Shown here: positions 6,044 through 6,921 of the stretch, in pieces
Layout of the letters: the number at the start of each line of letters is the position of its first letter
Numbering within the stretch: position 1 is the first letter of the stretch
Assembly (NCBI GenBank): GCA_020446285.1
Contig: JAGREZ010000294.1
Span: 1-6,921, forward strand
Origin: Geminicoccaceae bacterium
Lineage (GTDB): Bacteria; Pseudomonadota; Alphaproteobacteria; Geminicoccales; Geminicoccaceae
Reading direction: 5' to 3'
Length of the DNA: 6,921 bases
The notes under the pieces: generated by a model
What the model was told of the DNA's origin: nothing
Seen by the model: the letters and a program-made list of their open reading frames with translations, nothing else
The model's database searches: none
Made by a program: the position numbers and the translations under genes

Positions 6044-6921
6044 ATGGACGGAACACCCGTTGCGGAGCGGACACGTCGGGGCGGTCGGGCGGCCCGTCAT
6101 GCGCTGCGTTCGAAGCCGCTCGACGAAGAGCTGCGCCCGGTCCGCCCCGGCCTGGCCGGTGGCGCCTACCGCCCGCTCGACGAGGCCGGTGTTGCGGCGA
6201 TCGACGAGGCAGCACTGACGGTCCTCGAAACCATCGGCCTCGCCAATGCCCTGCCGGGCTGTATCGACCTCGTAGCCGCGGCCGGTGGCCGGCTCGACGA
6301 GCAGGGCCGACTGCTCTTTCCCCGCGAACTGGTCCACAGCTGCCTTGCCACCGCCGCCCGTCATTTCACCCTCCATGGCCGCGATCCGGTTCACGACATG
6401 CAGCCGGGCGGACGCAGGGTCCATTTCGGAACGGCGGGTGCCGCCGTGAACATGGTCGATCCGGAGAGCCGGGACTACCGTGACACAACACTCGCCGATC
6501 TTTTCGATATCGCCCGACTGGTCGACCGGCTTGAGCATATTCACTTCTTCCAGCGGTCGGTCATCGCCCGCGACCTGCCGGATCCGCGCGAACTCGATAT
6601 CAACACGCTTTATGCCTGTATCGCCGGCACCACCAAGCATGTCGGCACGAGCTTCACCGATCCGGACCATGTCCGCGAGGGACTGGCGATGCTTCATCTT
6701 GTTGCTGGCAGTGAGGAAGCGTGGCGGGCGCGGCCGTTCGTGAGCATGTCCTGCTGCTTCGTCGTTCCGCCGCTGCGTTTTGCCGAGGATGCCTGCCGCT
6801 GCCTCGAGGCCGCCGTCGCGGGTGGAATGCCGGTGCTGCTTCTCGCAGCGGGTCAGGCCGGCGCCACCAGTCCCGCCTCGCTCGCCGGTGCGGTGGTCCA
6901 GGAAGTCGCCGAAGTGCTGGC
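6044..6921 (+). CDS. Trimethylamine methyltransferase (MttB) family protein, 3' truncated by the window edge
   Basis: The first 292 residues are present with no in-frame stop. After a basic N-terminal tail (residues 1-32) come RPGLAGGAYRPLDEAGV (34-50), the helix AIDEAALTVLETIGL (52-66), LLFPRELV (90-97), FTLHGRDPVHDM (108-119), VHFGTAGAAVNMVD (126-139), FFQRSVIARD (168-177), TTKHVGTSF (196-204) and CCFVVPPLRFAEDACRCLEAA (237-257, described as one block). These match the MttB superfamily, cobalamin-dependent methyltransferases that move a methyl group from an amine to a corrinoid protein. Methanogen MttB uses pyrrolysine for trimethylamine; bacterial homologues lacking it include enzymes acting on quaternary amines such as glycine betaine. 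The region where pyrrolysine would sit lies beyond the window. The ATG at 6044 is chosen for GGAG at 6034-6037 with 6-nt spacing; an in-frame ATG at 6008 lacks one. The divergent LysR protein is its likely regulator. Confidence 0.93.
   Translation, partial: MDGTPVAERTRRGGRAARHALRSKPLDEELRPVRPGLAGGAYRPLDEAGVAAIDEAALTVLETIGLANALPGCIDLVAAAGGRLDEQGRLLFPRELVHSCLATAARHFTLHGRDPVHDMQPGGRRVHFGTAGAAVNMVDPESRDYRDTTLADLFDIARLVDRLEHIHFFQRSVIARDLPDPRELDINTLYACIAGTTKHVGTSFTDPDHVREGLAMLHLVAGSEEAWRARPFVSMSCCFVVPPLRFAEDACRCLEAAVAGGMPVLLLAAGQAGATSPASLAGAVVQEVAEVL

Noticed and set aside
6017..6697. Minus-strand open frame of about 226 codons
   Set aside because: It is antisense to the MttB-family gene, which has clear family motifs and a good ribosome binding site.
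1..6921. CRISPR array, insertion sequence, prophage, toxin-antitoxin or defence island
   Set aside because: No regular repeats, transposase, terminal inverted repeats or phage proteins were seen; all six complete or partial large genes belong to ordinary housekeeping or regulatory families except the unidentified left fragment.

Overview
The window looks like chromosomal DNA from a GC-rich alphaproteobacterium (Rhodospirillales- or Rhodobacterales-like). The evidence is the base composition, proteins resembling families common in that class (an NDUFAF5-like methyltransferase, a GcvA-type LysR regulator, a non-pyrrolysine-type MttB homologue), short intergenic gaps and use of GTG and TTG starts. 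The assignment rests on remembered family features, not on a search. I saw no tRNA, rRNA, CRISPR array, insertion sequence, phage gene or attachment site.

Layout from left to right. (1) The 3' end of an unidentified plus-strand gene runs to 227. (2) It converges on a minus-strand SAM-dependent methyltransferase of the NDUFAF5/BioC-like type (270-1148). (3) A 434-bp divergent intergenic region holds candidate operator palindromes. (4) A plus-strand LacI-family regulator (1583-2614) follows, related to the gluconate-type GntR branch and carrying an unusual cysteine cluster. (5) Convergent with it across 30 bp is a minus-strand DUF853/YjgR-type HerA-like ATPase (2645-4249). (6) A 287-bp divergent region leads into a possible 27-residue leader ORF, which overlaps the start of a small stand-alone FHA-domain protein (4537-4977). 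(7) The FHA gene overlaps, tail to tail, a minus-strand LysR regulator (4929-5825) with a TTG start. (8) An AT-rich, A-tract-bearing divergent region separates LysR from a trimethylamine methyltransferase (MttB) family gene on the plus strand, which runs off the window (6044-6921).

The only clear functional pairing is LysR with MttB. A divergently transcribed LysR regulator commonly controls the gene next to it, so it probably regulates use of a quaternary or methylated amine; the substrate cannot be read from the sequence. The LacI regulator has no adjacent sugar gene inside the window. The ATPase and the FHA protein are head to head and could share control, but a common function is speculative. 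I see no convincing evidence for a novel multi-gene system. The observations most worth checking are the cysteine-rich effector domain of the LacI protein, the TTGA-coupled leader ORF before the FHA gene, and the degenerate SAM motif I of the methyltransferase.
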